A DNA stretch of 64,000 nucleotides from assembly GCA_933207985.1 (NCBI GenBank), contig OW240912.1, positions 105,161,220 to 105,225,219 of the forward strand, in the 5' to 3' direction. Shown here one piece after another: positions 23,265 to 34,860 of the stretch. Made by a program: the position numbers and the translations under genes. The stretch comes from Pelobates cultripes. Its lineage: Eukaryota; Chordata; Amphibia; Anura; Pelobatidae. A model generated the notes under the pieces. The model was not told the origin of the DNA. It saw only the letters and a list, made by a program, of their open reading frames with translations, and searched no databases. Every line of letters begins with the position of its first letter. Position 1 is the stretch's first letter.

Positions 23265-23415
23265 TGAAGGGACACTATAGTCACCAGAACAACTACAGCT
23301 TATTGCATTTGTTCTGGTGAGTAGAATAAATCCCTTCAGGTTTTATTGCTGTAAACTCTGTCTTTTCAGAGAAAAGGCAGTGCTTACATTACAGCCTAGT
23401 GATAACTCCACAAAT
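23265..23415. mobile_element. Truncated T2-type MITE end
   Basis: AAGGGACACTATAGTCACC and the next 130 bp match the end of 28252-28858, but the TTAA has become TTGA. Similarity stops near 23415, where a TG-rich stretch begins. Confidence 0.8.
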
Positions 23416-23817
23416 GCCTTGTTTGCCTTGTGTTCTGGGGCTGTCCGCCTTACTGTGAGTGAATGAGTGTAGCTGTCAGTGTGTGTCTGTGAGTGAGAAT
23501 GGGTGTAGCTGTCAGTGTGTGTCTGTGAGTGAGAATGGGTGTGCCCGTGAGTGTGTGTCAGTGTGTGTATGTCATTTTATGTGTATCTGAGAGTGTGTGC
23601 CTGTCAGTGAGTGGCTGTGTTGGTTAAACAGTGTGTGCCAATGACTGTATGTGTGTGGCAATGACTGTGTATCTGTCAGTGAGTGTAAATCAGTGATGGA
23701 TCAATGTGTGTCAGTCACAAAAATGGCCTTGACACAAATTGGGGGGGGAAATTTAGATTTTGGGGGTGCCCGAATTTAGTCATGCCTAGGTTAGCACAAA
23801 TCCATAATACACCACTG
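23415..23817. mobile_element. Probable non-autonomous hAT fragment with TG-rich minisatellite
   Basis: The right end, ATCCATAATACACCACTG, is a plausible hAT terminus read inward as CAGTGGTGTATTATGG. Before it, 23450-23700 is a GTGAGTG/TGTCAGTGTGTG-rich array. The left terminus and target duplication were not found, so the boundary is a guess. Confidence 0.45.
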
Positions 23818-25100
23818 GATATAGTTCTGCTTTGCGAGCCGTGGTCGGGTATGGGCCACAATCTTGAGAAAGGTCCAAGAATGTAGAGATCCTGGGCTTG
23901 CTGTCTCTATGTTCTTGGCCTAGGAGCTTGGTCTGGCCGGGCTGGAGACTCTGGTAGGGGTGTTGGGTAGGGAGATATCCTAAGCTATGTCTGAAGCTTG
24001 AGACATTCTGGAATGGAAATACGAATGTGATGTTAGTAAATTATGATTCTATGAGTTGTTGAGTGTCATCTGACGTGTATTTGGCCTGTCCCTAAGGGGA
24101 GTGATCACCTAAGTTGTATTAAGAGGGGTAGGAGTGCCCATTTGAGTGCCAGTCATGACATATGATTGTCTTGGCATTTGCACGTGACGGAGGCGGGCGG
24201 AACGGTATCCGCTTGTTAGGAGTTGGTAAGCGTAGTGGCGGAAACGTGGTTAACTGTGATATGATGCGAGGAAGCTGTTGCCTCGATGAGGTGTTCTGAA
24301 GGGACCTATGCGAGGGGTGGGAAACAACGGAAAATTGCTTAGCTTGTAAGTATTCTATGATACTAAAGGTGGGTAACAACAGTACAGAAACAAAATGACC
24401 GGGGATGGGGGTTTGATGACGTAGAATTAGGTTAATTAAATATGTGCCAGTTCAGGCACCTGAAATAATTATGGTATGGGAAGGTATTACCTGTGGTTTG
24501 GACGGCTGCTGTTGCAGTTCCAAAGTTCATAAATTACAGAGTAAGACAGGAGGCCTAGGATTGTGATGAAGGAGTAGTGAATATGAAAAATTTATTTTTT
24601 TATTTTTTTATAATTTGGCCGTTGCTGCCCTTACATACCTGGATCTTAACTGTAGGGAGAGATCCTAAACAAAAAGGAGCGAGCCTAGTTCGTGCCGGAC
24701 CTGGCTGTATATAATGAGGAATATAATAAGTGGGAGATTTAAGATAATGCTAGGTCTAGGCCCCACATGCATTCCTGATTTTAAGTGTGGCGCCTCCCTC
24801 ATACAACTGTAGCGCTGGTGTGTGGCCACTTAAATGTCAAGCTATAGTAGTCCGGCCATACTTAGTGTATGTAGTGACCATTGGAGGTGAATATCTACGG
24901 TACCTGTAGTTGGCTACGGTTGAAGGCCAGTAGATATGCGGGATTGGATACTTCTTCTTGCTGATGGGAAAACTGTTGCGGTGGATCGGAGCCAGAAGTA
25001 GACGCAAAGGAGTCTGGGTAGGTGTCAGCCCTGAGAAGAGGTTAGCCTGGGAAAAAATAGGCCGGGTAACCCCTCCCACAACTCCAGGCTCCACCTTAAC

Positions 25101-25104
<4 letters not shown>
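23818..25104. other. Unclassified, relatively GC-rich sequence
   Basis: It is less AT-rich than its surroundings and likely repetitive, ending at a (TA)n run. It may belong to the 5' or tail region of the retroelement whose end lies at 25320-25430, but nothing coding supports that. Confidence 0.3.

Positions 25105-25132
<28 letters not shown>
25105..25132. repeat. (TA)n microsatellite
   Basis: A TA run of about 28 bp beside retroelement-like sequence. Confidence 0.95.
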
Positions 25133-25135
<3 letters not shown>

Positions 25136-25319
25136 GTGTAAATTGGATTAGCTGTATTAGACTAGTAGACAAGATGCCAATTTTCTGGCTATTCTCAGCC
25201 AACCTGCACCTTTCACTTTCAGGCACATTTTTTTGCTATTTATGACACCCAACTCAACCCCCCCTCCCCTTCTCTGACATCAGTTGTTTTAAGTGAAAAC
25301 TCTATCAGATTGATCAGAA

Positions 25320-25435
25320 TTGCTTCAGACCTGAGGAAGAGTGGAAAACTCTCAAAAGCTTGTCTTCGTAATATTATGTTAGTCCAATAAAAAAGGTATC
25401 ATTAAATACTGCAACATTCTGGAATTTTGGAATTA
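25320..25435 (+). mobile_element. Penelope-like element 3' end fragment
   Basis: CTGAGGAAGAGTGG...ACTCTCAAAAGCTTGTC is followed by TTAGTCCAATAAAAAAGGTA and a tail ending next to ATATAT. This layout is typical of vertebrate PLE tails. No coding region is attached. Confidence 0.6.
25327..25365 (+). ncRNA. Hammerhead-ribozyme-like motif (PLE tail)
   Basis: AGAC pairs with GUCU as stem I. CUGAGGA is an exact CUGANGA core. AGAGU/ACUCU forms stem II. CAAA stands where GAAA is expected, followed by AGCUU. The G to C change at the conserved position would be expected to reduce or abolish activity. Confidence 0.5.
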
Positions 25436-25440
25436 TATAT

Positions 25441-27049
25441 ATGCTCAAAAAAATGAACTGAACACAAAAAAATGAACTGAAAAAAACACTGAACACAAAA
25501 ATAGCAAATCCTAGATCTGAATGAATTAAATATTCTTCTGGAATACTTTGTTCTTTACATAGTTGAATGTGCTGACAACAAAATCACACAAAAATAAAAA
25601 AATGGAAATCAAATTTTTCAATCCATGGAGGTCTGGATTTGGAGTCACACTCAATTTAAAGTGGAAAAAACACACTACAGGCTGATCCAACCTTGATGTA
25701 ATGTCCTTAAAACAAGTCAAAATGAGGCTCAGTAGTGTGTGTGGCCTCCACATGCCTGTATGACCTCCCTACAATGCCTATGCATGCTCCTGATGAGGTG
25801 GCGGATGGTCTCCTGAGGGATCTCCTCCCAGACCTGGACTAAAGCATCTGCCAACTCCTGGACAGTCTGTGGTGCAACGTGACGTTGGTGAATGGAGCGA
25901 GACATGATGTCCCAGATGTGGTCAATTGGATTCAGGTCTGGGGAACGGGCGGGCCAGTCCATAGCATTAATACCTTCATCTTGCAGGAACTGCTGACACA
26001 CTCCAGCCAAATGAGGTCTAGCATTGTCTTGCATTAGAAGGAACCCAGGGCCAACCACACCAGCATATGGTCTCACAAGGGGTCTGAGGATCCATCTTGG
26101 TACCTAATGGCAGTCAGGCTACCTCTGGCGAGCACATGGAGGGCTGTGCGGCCCCCCAAAGAAATGCCACCCCACACCATTGTTGACCCACTGCCAAACT
26201 GGCCATGCTGGAGGATGTTGCAGGCAGCAGAACGTTCTCCACGGCATCTCCAGACTCTGTCATGTCTGTCACATGTGCTCAGTGTGAACCTGCTTTCATC
26301 TGTGAAGAGCACAGCGCGTCAGTGGTGAATTTTTCAATCTTGGTGTTCTCTGGCAAATGCCAAACGTCCTGCACGGTGTTGGGTTGTAAGCACAACCCCC
26401 ACCTGTGGACTTCGGGCCCTCATACCACCCTCATGGAGTCTGTTTCTGACCGTTCGAGCAGACACATGCACATTTGTGACCTGCTGGAGGTCATTTTGCA
26501 GGGCTCTGGCAGTGCTCCTCCTGTTCCTCCTTGCATAAAGGCGGAGGTAGCGTACCTGCTGCTGGGTTGTTGCCCTCCTACGGCCTTCTCCACGTCTCCT
26601 GATGTACTGGCCTGTCTCATGGTAGCGCCTCCATGCTCTGGATACTACGCTGACAGACACAGCAAGCCTTCTTGCCACAGCTCACATTGATGTGCCATCC
26701 TGGATGAGCTGCACTACCTGAGCCACTTGTGTGTGTTGTAGACTCCGTCTCATGATACCACTAGAGTGAAAGCACCGCCAACATTCAAAAGTGATCAAAA
26801 CATCAGCCAGGAAGCATAGGAACTGAGAAGTGGTTTGTGGTCACCACCTGCAGAACCACTACTTTATTGGGGGTGTCTTGCTAATTGCCTATAATTTCCA
26901 CCTGTTGTCTATCCCATTTGCACAACAGCATGTGAAACTGATTGTCACTCAGTGTTGCTTCCTAAGTGGACAGTTTGATTTCACAGAAGTGTTATTGACT
27001 TGGAGTTACATTGTGTTGTTTAAGTGTTCCCTTTATTTTTTTGAGCAGT
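25441..27049 (-). mobile_element. Tc1/mariner-superfamily element (Tc1 group), broken
   Basis: The ends are inverted: GCTCAAAAAAATGAA on the left and TTTATTTTTTTGAGCAG on the right, in TA-rich flanks. The left end has a small duplicated block (AAAAAAATGAACTGA twice). The element closely resembles, from memory, a Tc1 family spread among teleosts, lampreys and other aquatic vertebrates. It holds one transposase gene on the minus strand, broken in several places. It lies immediately downstream of a PLE end. Confidence 0.92.
25729..26753 (-). pseudogene. Tc1 transposase, broken
   Basis: The start ATG at 26753-26751 opens [20 protein letters not shown], the first DNA-binding helix-turn-helix. A TGA at 26684-26682 interrupts it, most simply a CpG-type C to T change. 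The second DNA-binding part and a basic [10 protein letters not shown] stretch follow, with [13 protein letters not shown] near 26450. A frameshift lies near 26320-26335. The catalytic motifs are still visible: LFTDESRF (first Asp), LLMQDNARPHLAG (second Asp), and SPDLNPIDHIWD, where the usual Glu is Asp. A further frame shift lies near 26075. Usual length is about 340 residues, and the remains span that. It cannot encode a functional enzyme. Confidence 0.93.
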
Positions 27050-27069
27050 GTATATATAGAGTAGTCCCA

Positions 27070-27110
<41 letters not shown>
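27070..27110. repeat. (TA)n microsatellite
   Basis: A TA run of about 36 bp, with a second broken TA stretch near 27141-27170. Confidence 0.95.
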
Positions 27111-27113
<3 letters not shown>

Positions 27114-27204
27114 TTGGACTACTCCTTGCTTTGCACATCCTATATATATATAAAATATATAGATATATATAGGAAGCAGAAAGTAAGAAGTAGTCTCAGT
27201 GATA

Positions 27205-27300
27205 GAAGCACTCAAACCTAAACACTGCACATTTAGACTCCTACCACCATGACCACTTTAACAAGCAGAAGTGGTCATAATGTTTGGAGTAACCCTTTAA
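27205..27300. mobile_element. Truncated MITE end (GGAGTAACCCTTTAA type)
   Basis: CACTGCACATTTAGACTCC, CATGACCACTTTAA and GGAGTAACCCTTTAA match in order the right end of the MITE at 61474-61905. The left part is missing. Confidence 0.7.
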
Positions 27301-28251
27301 ACCCTATCCGCCTAAGGGTGGTGGTTGGGAAAGACAACAGGGCCCCTGTTAAAGAAAATTATAGCCGTCACCTGCTGACCACTTTATAATGGGGCGAGGG
27401 CTGAGGCAAAACTAAGTCCTCTCTGCTTATTTTATTTAGCCCCATTATACAGGTACAGGAGATTGACAGTGATCTTTTCACCCCTTGTTCTTTAAATTGA
27501 AGCCCCCACCAGTTGTCATTGGGTAGGATACAGTGGGCCTTCCTCCAGGTACTAAACAGCAGGCAGACACTACTACTGCCCAGTAGTGGCTGCCCGCTAT
27601 TTAGCGGGCATGCCCTTACTCTCTGTATGGTAAGTAGGGGCATAGGGGAGGTTTAAAACCTCCCTTGTACAATTATGTGGATTTATAGTGGCCCCACATA
27701 TTTTGTTTTAATCTCTTTTTTTGATGGCTAAAAGGGTTAGTCCTTAAAAAAGGACAATAGGTGTTTCCAAAGCACTTTTAGAGGATTTTCTCCAGAAATT
27801 TTGGGTTGGTAATAAAATCCATTTAAAACTTGATAAAATTATCAGTCAAATCTAGTCTATCATTTTCCACTGAAGTTTGACGATAATATTTAAATGAGGC
27901 CTTAGTAAGCATGGGACTTATTTGGAGGGCTTTTGAATAAGTTCACATCACTACTAAGCACTCTGTAATGGAAATACACAGCAGTGATGAATCTAATTGC
28001 ATTTGATTAGTTAATCCAGCAATCTTTTTGTTGCTTCTAATAGAGCTCTATGTGTCATTAATCTTCACCAAGAGAAATTGACAGTCAAGTGAAGTATGTA
28101 GCGATGCTGGTGGCATAATTTACAGACTACAAATAGAATGGATTTAAATGATCCTGTATATAAATGTACACTTACAAACAATGGGAATGCTAATGATTAA
28201 AATAATAATGTATGGCTTAATGCAATGTAATTCCCACACACTAGTCATGCA
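27301..28251. other. Non-coding; possible unclassified repeat at 27305-27700
   Basis: The first 400 bp are less AT-rich and include a hairpin, GCCCGCTATTTAGCGGGC, at 27592-27609. The remainder is ordinary intronic-looking sequence. Confidence 0.4.
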
Positions 28252-28858
28252 TTAAAGGGACACTATAGTCACCAGAACAACTACAGCTTATTGAATTTGT
28301 TCTGGTGAGTAGAATCAATACCTTCAGGCTTTTTGCTGTAAACACTGTCATCTCAGAGAAAATGCAGTGTTTACATTACAGCCTAGTGATAACTTCACTG
28401 GCCACTGGCCACTCCTTAGATAGCTGTTAGAGATCCTTCCTGGGTCATGGCTGACTAAAATGCATCCAAACATTCAGTATCTCCTCCCTTTGCATGCAGA
28501 CACTGAACTTTTCTCATAGAGATTCATTGATTCAATTCATCTCTATGAGGAGATGCTGATTGGCCAGGGCTCTGTTTGAATCATGCTGGCTCTGCCCCTG
28601 ATCTGCCTCTTTGTCAGTCTCAGCTAATCCTATGGGGAAGCATTGTGATTGGATCAGGCTACCACTTCTGATGATGTCAGCAGGCAGTAGGCAGGTTTAG
28701 AGGAAGCAAAGCCAGAGCTAGAAGCTCCATACTTGAATACAAATAAGATTTTACATTTTTAGGGAGGCATGGGGGAACCAGGGAGGCTAGATGGTGGTTT
28801 TAATCCTACAGGGTCAGGAATACATGTTTGTGTTCCTGACCCTATAGTGCTCCTTTAA
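28252..28858. mobile_element. T2-type MITE (copy D, inverted relative to copy A)
   Basis: TTAAAGGGACACTATAGTC to CTATAGTGCTCCTTTAA, 607 bp, with TTAA at both ends. Over most of its length it is the reverse complement of 3099-3700. Confidence 0.92.
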
Positions 28859-29607
28859 TACAAGTCTACAAAAGTGTAGGTTGGTTTTTGTTTGGTTTCC
28901 ATATTCGAAAAATTAGGTTTGAAAGTAGGTTTGCTTAGTACTTTCTAGAAATACCAGAAAATAAACGTACTGAAATAAATCAGCTAGGGAGTTATTGTTT
29001 CCTTTAGAGCAATTCAGAAAAATAGTAGAATGCATGTACCTAGGTCAAGGTTAAGATATCTATGCGTGACTGTGCATGGTGGGAATACAACTCTAGTTGG
29101 ATACAGGGAATTCAGGTTTGAACTTGATTAAAACTGTCTAGGTGTAAGAATTGTGTTAATGAGAAAGTTAAAATTTAAAAATGAGTTTCCTAAAATTAAA
29201 GACCCTTGAAATACAGATTAAAAAAAATGAAAAGAAATTTTAAAAATATGTTTAAAAACATTAATAACACCATATCAGAGAAGCGTGGAAAAATTAGGAG
29301 AATTCTGTAAAGCTATATCTTTATATTAGATTTAAAAAATTTTTTTTTAAAGTATATAAATAAACTAGAGCTTTTATGGCGAGTTTTCTACTCAAGTCTT
29401 CTCTCTTTATTTTTAATGTCATCAACACTGATATTATGTTATATTTCATTGTAGTGAAACTGCGATGTTAATGAATAATGTACCCCAAGGCTGCTATTTG
29501 TCAGGTTAAATTCTACTTGCACCAGGTTTGTTTAGCTCTGTATTTCTGTACTTACTAAGACAAAGTCTGATTTCCTTGGACAAACATAGACGTTAAATTT
29601 TTGTTTT
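28859..29607. other. Non-coding, no recognised element
   Basis: AT-rich, with poly-A/T runs near 29215-29350. Confidence 0.5.
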
Positions 29608-30127
29608 TTAAAGGGATACTATAGTATAATGTATTCCTAACACTATAGTATTAAACTGACTATTTAGGGTCCTGGCCCCCATTAGATCGCATGGCAAAGG
29701 TGAGTTTTCTTAACTTTTTTACCACGCCGCATCAGCCTTGCCATGGATAGTCCAGCCTCCATGGCTTAGATCATCAGTGTTAATTAACCCAGCCTTTTTA
29801 AATGGGAAAGCATTGAGAGGCTATTGCGCATGTGCAGCAAAATGTTGCACTGTGCCAATCAGCATCTCCTCATAGAGATGCATTGGATCAATGCATCTAT
29901 ATGTGGAATGTTCAGAACCTCCATGCAGAGTGTGGTACGCTAAATACCAGTGCTGCACATTGTGCACATTGTGCAGCACTGGACTAGGAAGCACCTCTAG
30001 TGCCCTTACTGAATGATTGCCACTAGAGATGTAACAGGCCAGTACTCCCTCTGCAGCCTTATCATTGTAGACACCAGAACCACTACATTAAGCTACAGTG
30101 GTTCTGGTGACTATAGTGTCCCTTTAA
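29608..30127. mobile_element. T2-type MITE (copy E)
   Basis: TTAAAGGGATACTATAGTA to CTATAGTGTCCCTTTAA, 520 bp. The interior has CATCTCCTCATAGAGATGCA, shared with copies A, D and F, but is otherwise a distinct subfamily. A 20-bp local repeat (TGCACATTGTGCAGCACTGG) is near 29960. Confidence 0.88.
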
Positions 30128-32479
30128 CTGTCTCAAGGCCAAGAACATGTTAGCACTGACACTGTAGCAATGGATTTAACAAACATTCTTCTAAAAGGGC
30201 TACTATTGTTATGTAGGCAATTTTATCTATATAAATTATTAAGCTTAACCATCTGCATGAGTGAACTTTGTAATCATAGGTGTAATGAGTGCCACATACT
30301 CCTTTATTTCTATTTATTAAACATTGAATCTGCAAATATAAGAGGATTGTCAAAACTCAATTCAGTTTTGCCTTATATGGTTCTTCCAGTAATTCACTGC
30401 GTTTTACAAACGAGCAAATCAATGGATAAATGTAAATAATCCTAACTAAGAAAAGAGCAAATCTCCCAGATGGCACTAGAATAAGAACTTAAATAAATTC
30501 CTAAACTATCTGCTCAGTAGATTGTAAACGTAAATTTAAAAAACACGGTGACTGACTCTCTCTTGTCCATTTCTTTGTTTAACGGAGATGGGGGTTATTA
30601 TACTTACTGCCCAATAATATAGCACAATACATTGAATATGCCAGGTCCTTAATACCCACTTAACAATATATAAAAAATTAAGAATGGTCCTCAAATTAAA
30701 AAAAAACTATTAAATAACAAACATCTAAAATATAAAGTACCAAAAAGATAAAGGGACGCAAAGGGCAGCATATCTGCCATGTATTTAGCTCAAAATGGTT
30801 GGAAATGTAAATTGGCATGCCATGTTTTATATGTTAATCACTGTCCACAACTTTTTATCATTGTTATGGAGTTAGTCTCCATTGTTTTTATTGCTATACA
30901 TGTTAACTGGTACTGGTATCTGCTCTCGGCAGAAAAACTAGTTAGCAAGTTTTATAATGTATTTCTGTTCCACTTACCTCCTTGGGAGAAGATGCCATAT
31001 ATACATATATTTAAAAACTATAATTATACAACAAAGAATATGATAAATGTAAAATAATTGGATGTGGAAATTAGTAATTGGATGCAGTAAATGCATTAGA
31101 TCTAGGACATATTGCAAGATTGGGAGCATTTAGCAGAAGCATTCCAGTGTTCACTATGGAGGTTACACCAAATATAACACTTCTTCAGGCTCAGCTTTGC
31201 TCCAGTTTTGATTCTCTAATAATGTGTTTAACACGTTTTTTTAACAAAAGGAAGGCTAGGATTGTTTTTTTTGTTTTTTTTTAGGTGTTTAAAAATATAT
31301 TAACATCTAGTACAGTAATGTTTAGTGCAATTATCCAGTTTCTTATATGCTGAAAAACACACAATTTATATGCTGAAAACCACACAACCAACACATTTGC
31401 AGCCAAGTGAAAATGTTAACAAACTGATTAGCTTCAGACTAGACATAAGTAAATCATCCCTTTCAATAGCTACATTTCATAGTATAATCATATGACAGCA
31501 AAACGCTACAGATGTAAATGTATCCAACCCAATCAATACTGGGTTATATTAGTCATAGAGCTCTTTTCCTTTTCCATCTTGAGGGATTCGTAACTTCATG
31601 TCTTTGATCTTCTCATATTTCTCAGAATCATACATTACTCACAGTCCCCAACCTCAGCCTACACCAGGTATCTTCTTCTCTTTCTAGAACAACTTTTGTC
31701 CACGAGTTACGTGTTTGCACAATGCACTACGTCTCTCATCAAATATAGCTTTGATATGCTAATATTTAAAATATATAACCTCATTGTAAAAGTTGAATAA
31801 ATTATATTTATTAAATCTTTTTTTTTTATTATTGAACTCCTACTTCTGTAACCCTTAATGGTGGAATGGCATGTCATGAGAGTCACAATAAAGGTTTCTC
31901 TATAATGGGTGTCTGTTTGCAGAGCATGGCATGCAGACATACCTATACATCTGATGGTAAATGCTTATATTAAAAGCTCTTATACTAGGGTTGTCAATAT
32001 CAGCCATTTACCAATTTACAGTTGCTCTCAGTGAATGCTGACAGACACACACACACACACATCATTAGTAATGCTGTGTGTGTCTGCTCTCCTGCTTCCC
32101 TGTTAACTCACAGTGAGTGTGAGTGAGAAGGGAGGCATATAGTGTAGTGAATAGTAGGCCCCACTACTCCTCTCATCCTGCTCCCTCTAAGTGCCTCACG
32201 TACCAAATCAGTAAGTTAGCAATTTGGTTACTTTATAACTCAGTGACTAAATGGTTAATTTGTTGTATGAAGTCTTCCAGTGCCTCCTTCATTCATAGAA
32301 TGTGGAGGAGGCTTGAAATACAGTGTAGTTGCTGTATCATATAATAACTGGATTCAATATATATCTATCACTTAAGTGGAGAAACAGCAATGACTCCTAG
32401 GAAAAAACTCCCATTAAAAAAATTAAACCTCTTTGTCACTGAGCTTTGAGGTGAATTTTTGCCCTGTCACCATCACTAC
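30128..32479. other. Non-coding; only a short (CA)n at 32044-32063
   Basis: AT-rich intronic-looking sequence. I found no transposon ends or coding similarity. Confidence 0.5.
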
Positions 32480-33299
32480 TGTAGCAAACTCACCCCTTTA
32501 AGAGAGTTTGCCATGAGCTTTTGGAGGTGCTTGCTTGCCCGCCTCCCGCCATGTGACTATGGCCCTGGGGGTATTGCCCTTTAAAGATAGTATTTGGGCA
32601 TGATGGATTTTTATTATGCGGCCCTTTAAGCACAGTGTTTGGACTTCTATTAGACTGTGTATAGATTGTGTATAGGTAGGTGTACCCCTCCCCCGTTTCC
32701 TGTCCCATTGTTCTCCAGCAGGGCGTTGTCCCAGGCACACTGCCAGACTAGTTGGAACTGGTTTGGGCTGGAAAGTTTGGGCTGGAAAGCCATGCTTCAG
32801 TGGACCTAAAGGGAACTCCACCTAACTTTTTAACCCCCATAACTCCCAAACCCCTGGTCCGATCTGGGTGATTTTTGAATATGTTATTCACCCAGATCAG
32901 GGCTATCAAGGGGATTCCACATGTATTTGGGGTACATATAGAACTTGGGGGAAAATATGTACATTTTAATTCTGTTAACAGATAAGCTGATGGGAGGAGA
33001 TGTGTTGGTTGTACCTTGTACTTTATTGGTTAATGTACTAATTATTGTGGGTGGCTCCCTTGCACGGGAGCATTGCATAAAAGCAGGGGTTGTGTGATTA
33101 AAAGTTAGTTCAGTTCTGCTCCTGATACTGTGTGTCGTCCAGTTATTGGGGAAGGTGATGGGATACTATTGGATTTTACTGCTGATTGTTATGCTGCTGG
33201 ATTATTCTCTCACTGTGGGTACTGTACCTGGGATTATTGCTTGTTCCTGAGCCACACCTGGACTACCAGCGGAAGTAGTCTGTATAGCGTTCCGCTACA
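32480..33299 (+). mobile_element. Solo long terminal repeat, family L (copy 1)
   Basis: It begins TGTAGC and ends GCTACA, a 6-bp terminal inverted repeat typical of LTRs. Inside are TTGCATAAAAGCAGG (TATA-like) and a GTTCAGTTCTGCTCCTGATA block. It shares CCGATCTGGGTGA and ATCAGGGCTATCA with 36600-37654 and, inverted, with 42035-42783. Flanking ACTAC and GCCAC agree at only 3 of 5 bases, so a target duplication is not proven. No internal retroviral genes adjoin it. Confidence 0.75.
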
Positions 33300-33413
33300 G
33301 CCACATTTACCAACAGCCATGTTTTAAAAAATAAATAAATAAGTAAAAAAAATCCCTTCCTCACTGTAATATATAGCTATTCAAATTTAAAAACGATGTA
33401 ATGGAAAAAATAC

Positions 33414-34188
33414 TTAAAGGGAAACTCCAGTGCCAGGAAAACAATCCGTTTTCCTGGCACTGCAGGTCCCCTCTCCCTCCCAACCCCCCAATCCCCAGTT
33501 GCTGAAGGGGTGAATACCCCTTCAGTAACTTACCTGAGGCAGTGACGATGTCCCACGTTGCTGCTTCTTCTTCCGCGCTGCTCCTCCCTCTGATTGCGTC
33601 GGCCGGTGGGCGAGACTGATCCTGCCCACCAGCCGGAGAGACCTAATGCGCATGTGTGGCAATGCCGCGCATACGCATTAGCGCTCCCCATAGGAAAGCA
33701 TTGAAAATGCATTTCAATGCTTTCCTATGGGGAAATGAGCAACGCTGGAGGTCCTTACATAGCGTGAGGACGTCCAGCGACGCTCTAGCACAGGTTTTCT
33801 GTGCTGTGGACAAGGAAGTGCCCTCTAGTGGCTGTCTACTAGGCAGCCACTAGAGGTGGACTTAACAATACAATGTAATTATTGCAGTTTATAAAAAATG
33901 CATTTCAATGCTTTCCTATGGGGAAATGAGCAACGCTGGAGGTCCTTACATAGCGTGAGGACGTCCAGCGACGCTCTAGCACAGGTTTTCTGTGCTGTGG
34001 ACAAGGAAGTGCCCTCTAGTGGCTGTCTACTAGGCAGCCACTAGAGGTGGAGTTAACCATACAATGTAATTATTGCAGTTTATAAAAAACTGCAATAATT
34101 ACAGTTGCAGGGTTAAGAGTAGTGGGAGTTGGCACCCAGACCACTCCAATGGGCAGAAGTGGTCTGGGTGCCTGGAGTGTCCCTTTAA
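33414..34188. mobile_element. T2-type MITE with internal 191-bp duplication (copy G)
   Basis: TTAAAGGGAAACTCCAGTG to GGAGTGTCCCTTTAA, with TTAA at both ends. The body carries CAGGAAAACAATCCGTTTTCCTGG (a hairpin) and CpG-rich sequence like copies B and C. Its excess length comes from the duplication at 33704-34085. Confidence 0.9.
33704..34085 (+). repeat. 191-bp tandem duplication, two near-identical copies
   Basis: AAAATGCATTTCAATGCTTT starts at 33704 and again at 33895. The copies differ at few positions, for example GGACTTAACAATAC against GGAGTTAACCATAC. Confidence 0.95.
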
Positions 34189-34662
34189 CCCTGAAATGAG
34201 TTATAGGCGTTATTTCCTGTAATGCACATTTCACAGTTATGAATTCTCTCTCTTCATCTTTGTTTCTCTCTGTCTCTCTTCCATTTTGACATATTACCCT
34301 GAAACGCTCACCCAAGATGATGCATAATACAAACCTATCAATTCCATGTCTTATTATTTATATTTATATATAATGTGTTAATATTTCTAATTATAATATG
34401 ATACCAGAGTAAAACTGATCCAGCTTAGATCTGCGGTAAACCTGTAAAGTAAAGGCCAGGTCATCTTGATCATAGCTGGGGTAAAGCTTATGACCATGAG
34501 GTAGTAATATTTTACCCTGACGATGCTTAGTTGATATAGTGATGAGGATGAAGAAAATCTGTATCTAGTGCAGCAAGGTGTCTTTTCTCAAAATTTACCC
34601 ACAATTGTCCACTTTCAAACTTTTGTATTCTATATTATCCCTAAAGTTAAGATTGCATTGTT

Positions 34663-34806
34663 AATACTAAAGTGAGAATTGTTGAGATTTCAAAGTGATT
34701 TTAAAATTTGAGGACAAAGTAGCTAAGCAAGAAGCATAGCTGAACTGGAATTTTTTCCAGTTCACTTTGAATTCTCAACAAAACTCAATTTGGTAAATAG
34801 CCCTTT
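34663..34806. mobile_element. Small MITE-like palindrome (relative of 17743-17893)
   Basis: ACTAAAGTGAGAATTGTTGA at the left and TTGGTAAATAGCCCTTT at the right are shared family words in inverted order. Confidence 0.6.
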
Positions 34807-34860
34807 TGGGGATTTTGTTGTAAATATTTTCTAGTAGATACGTTCTTTAAAGTGATTTTA

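Noticed and set aside
25327..25365. Claim that the hammerhead-like motifs are active ribozymes
   Set aside because: Five of the six have changes at conserved core positions, and the sixth (37890) has an intact core but almost no stem I; only structural resemblance is claimed.
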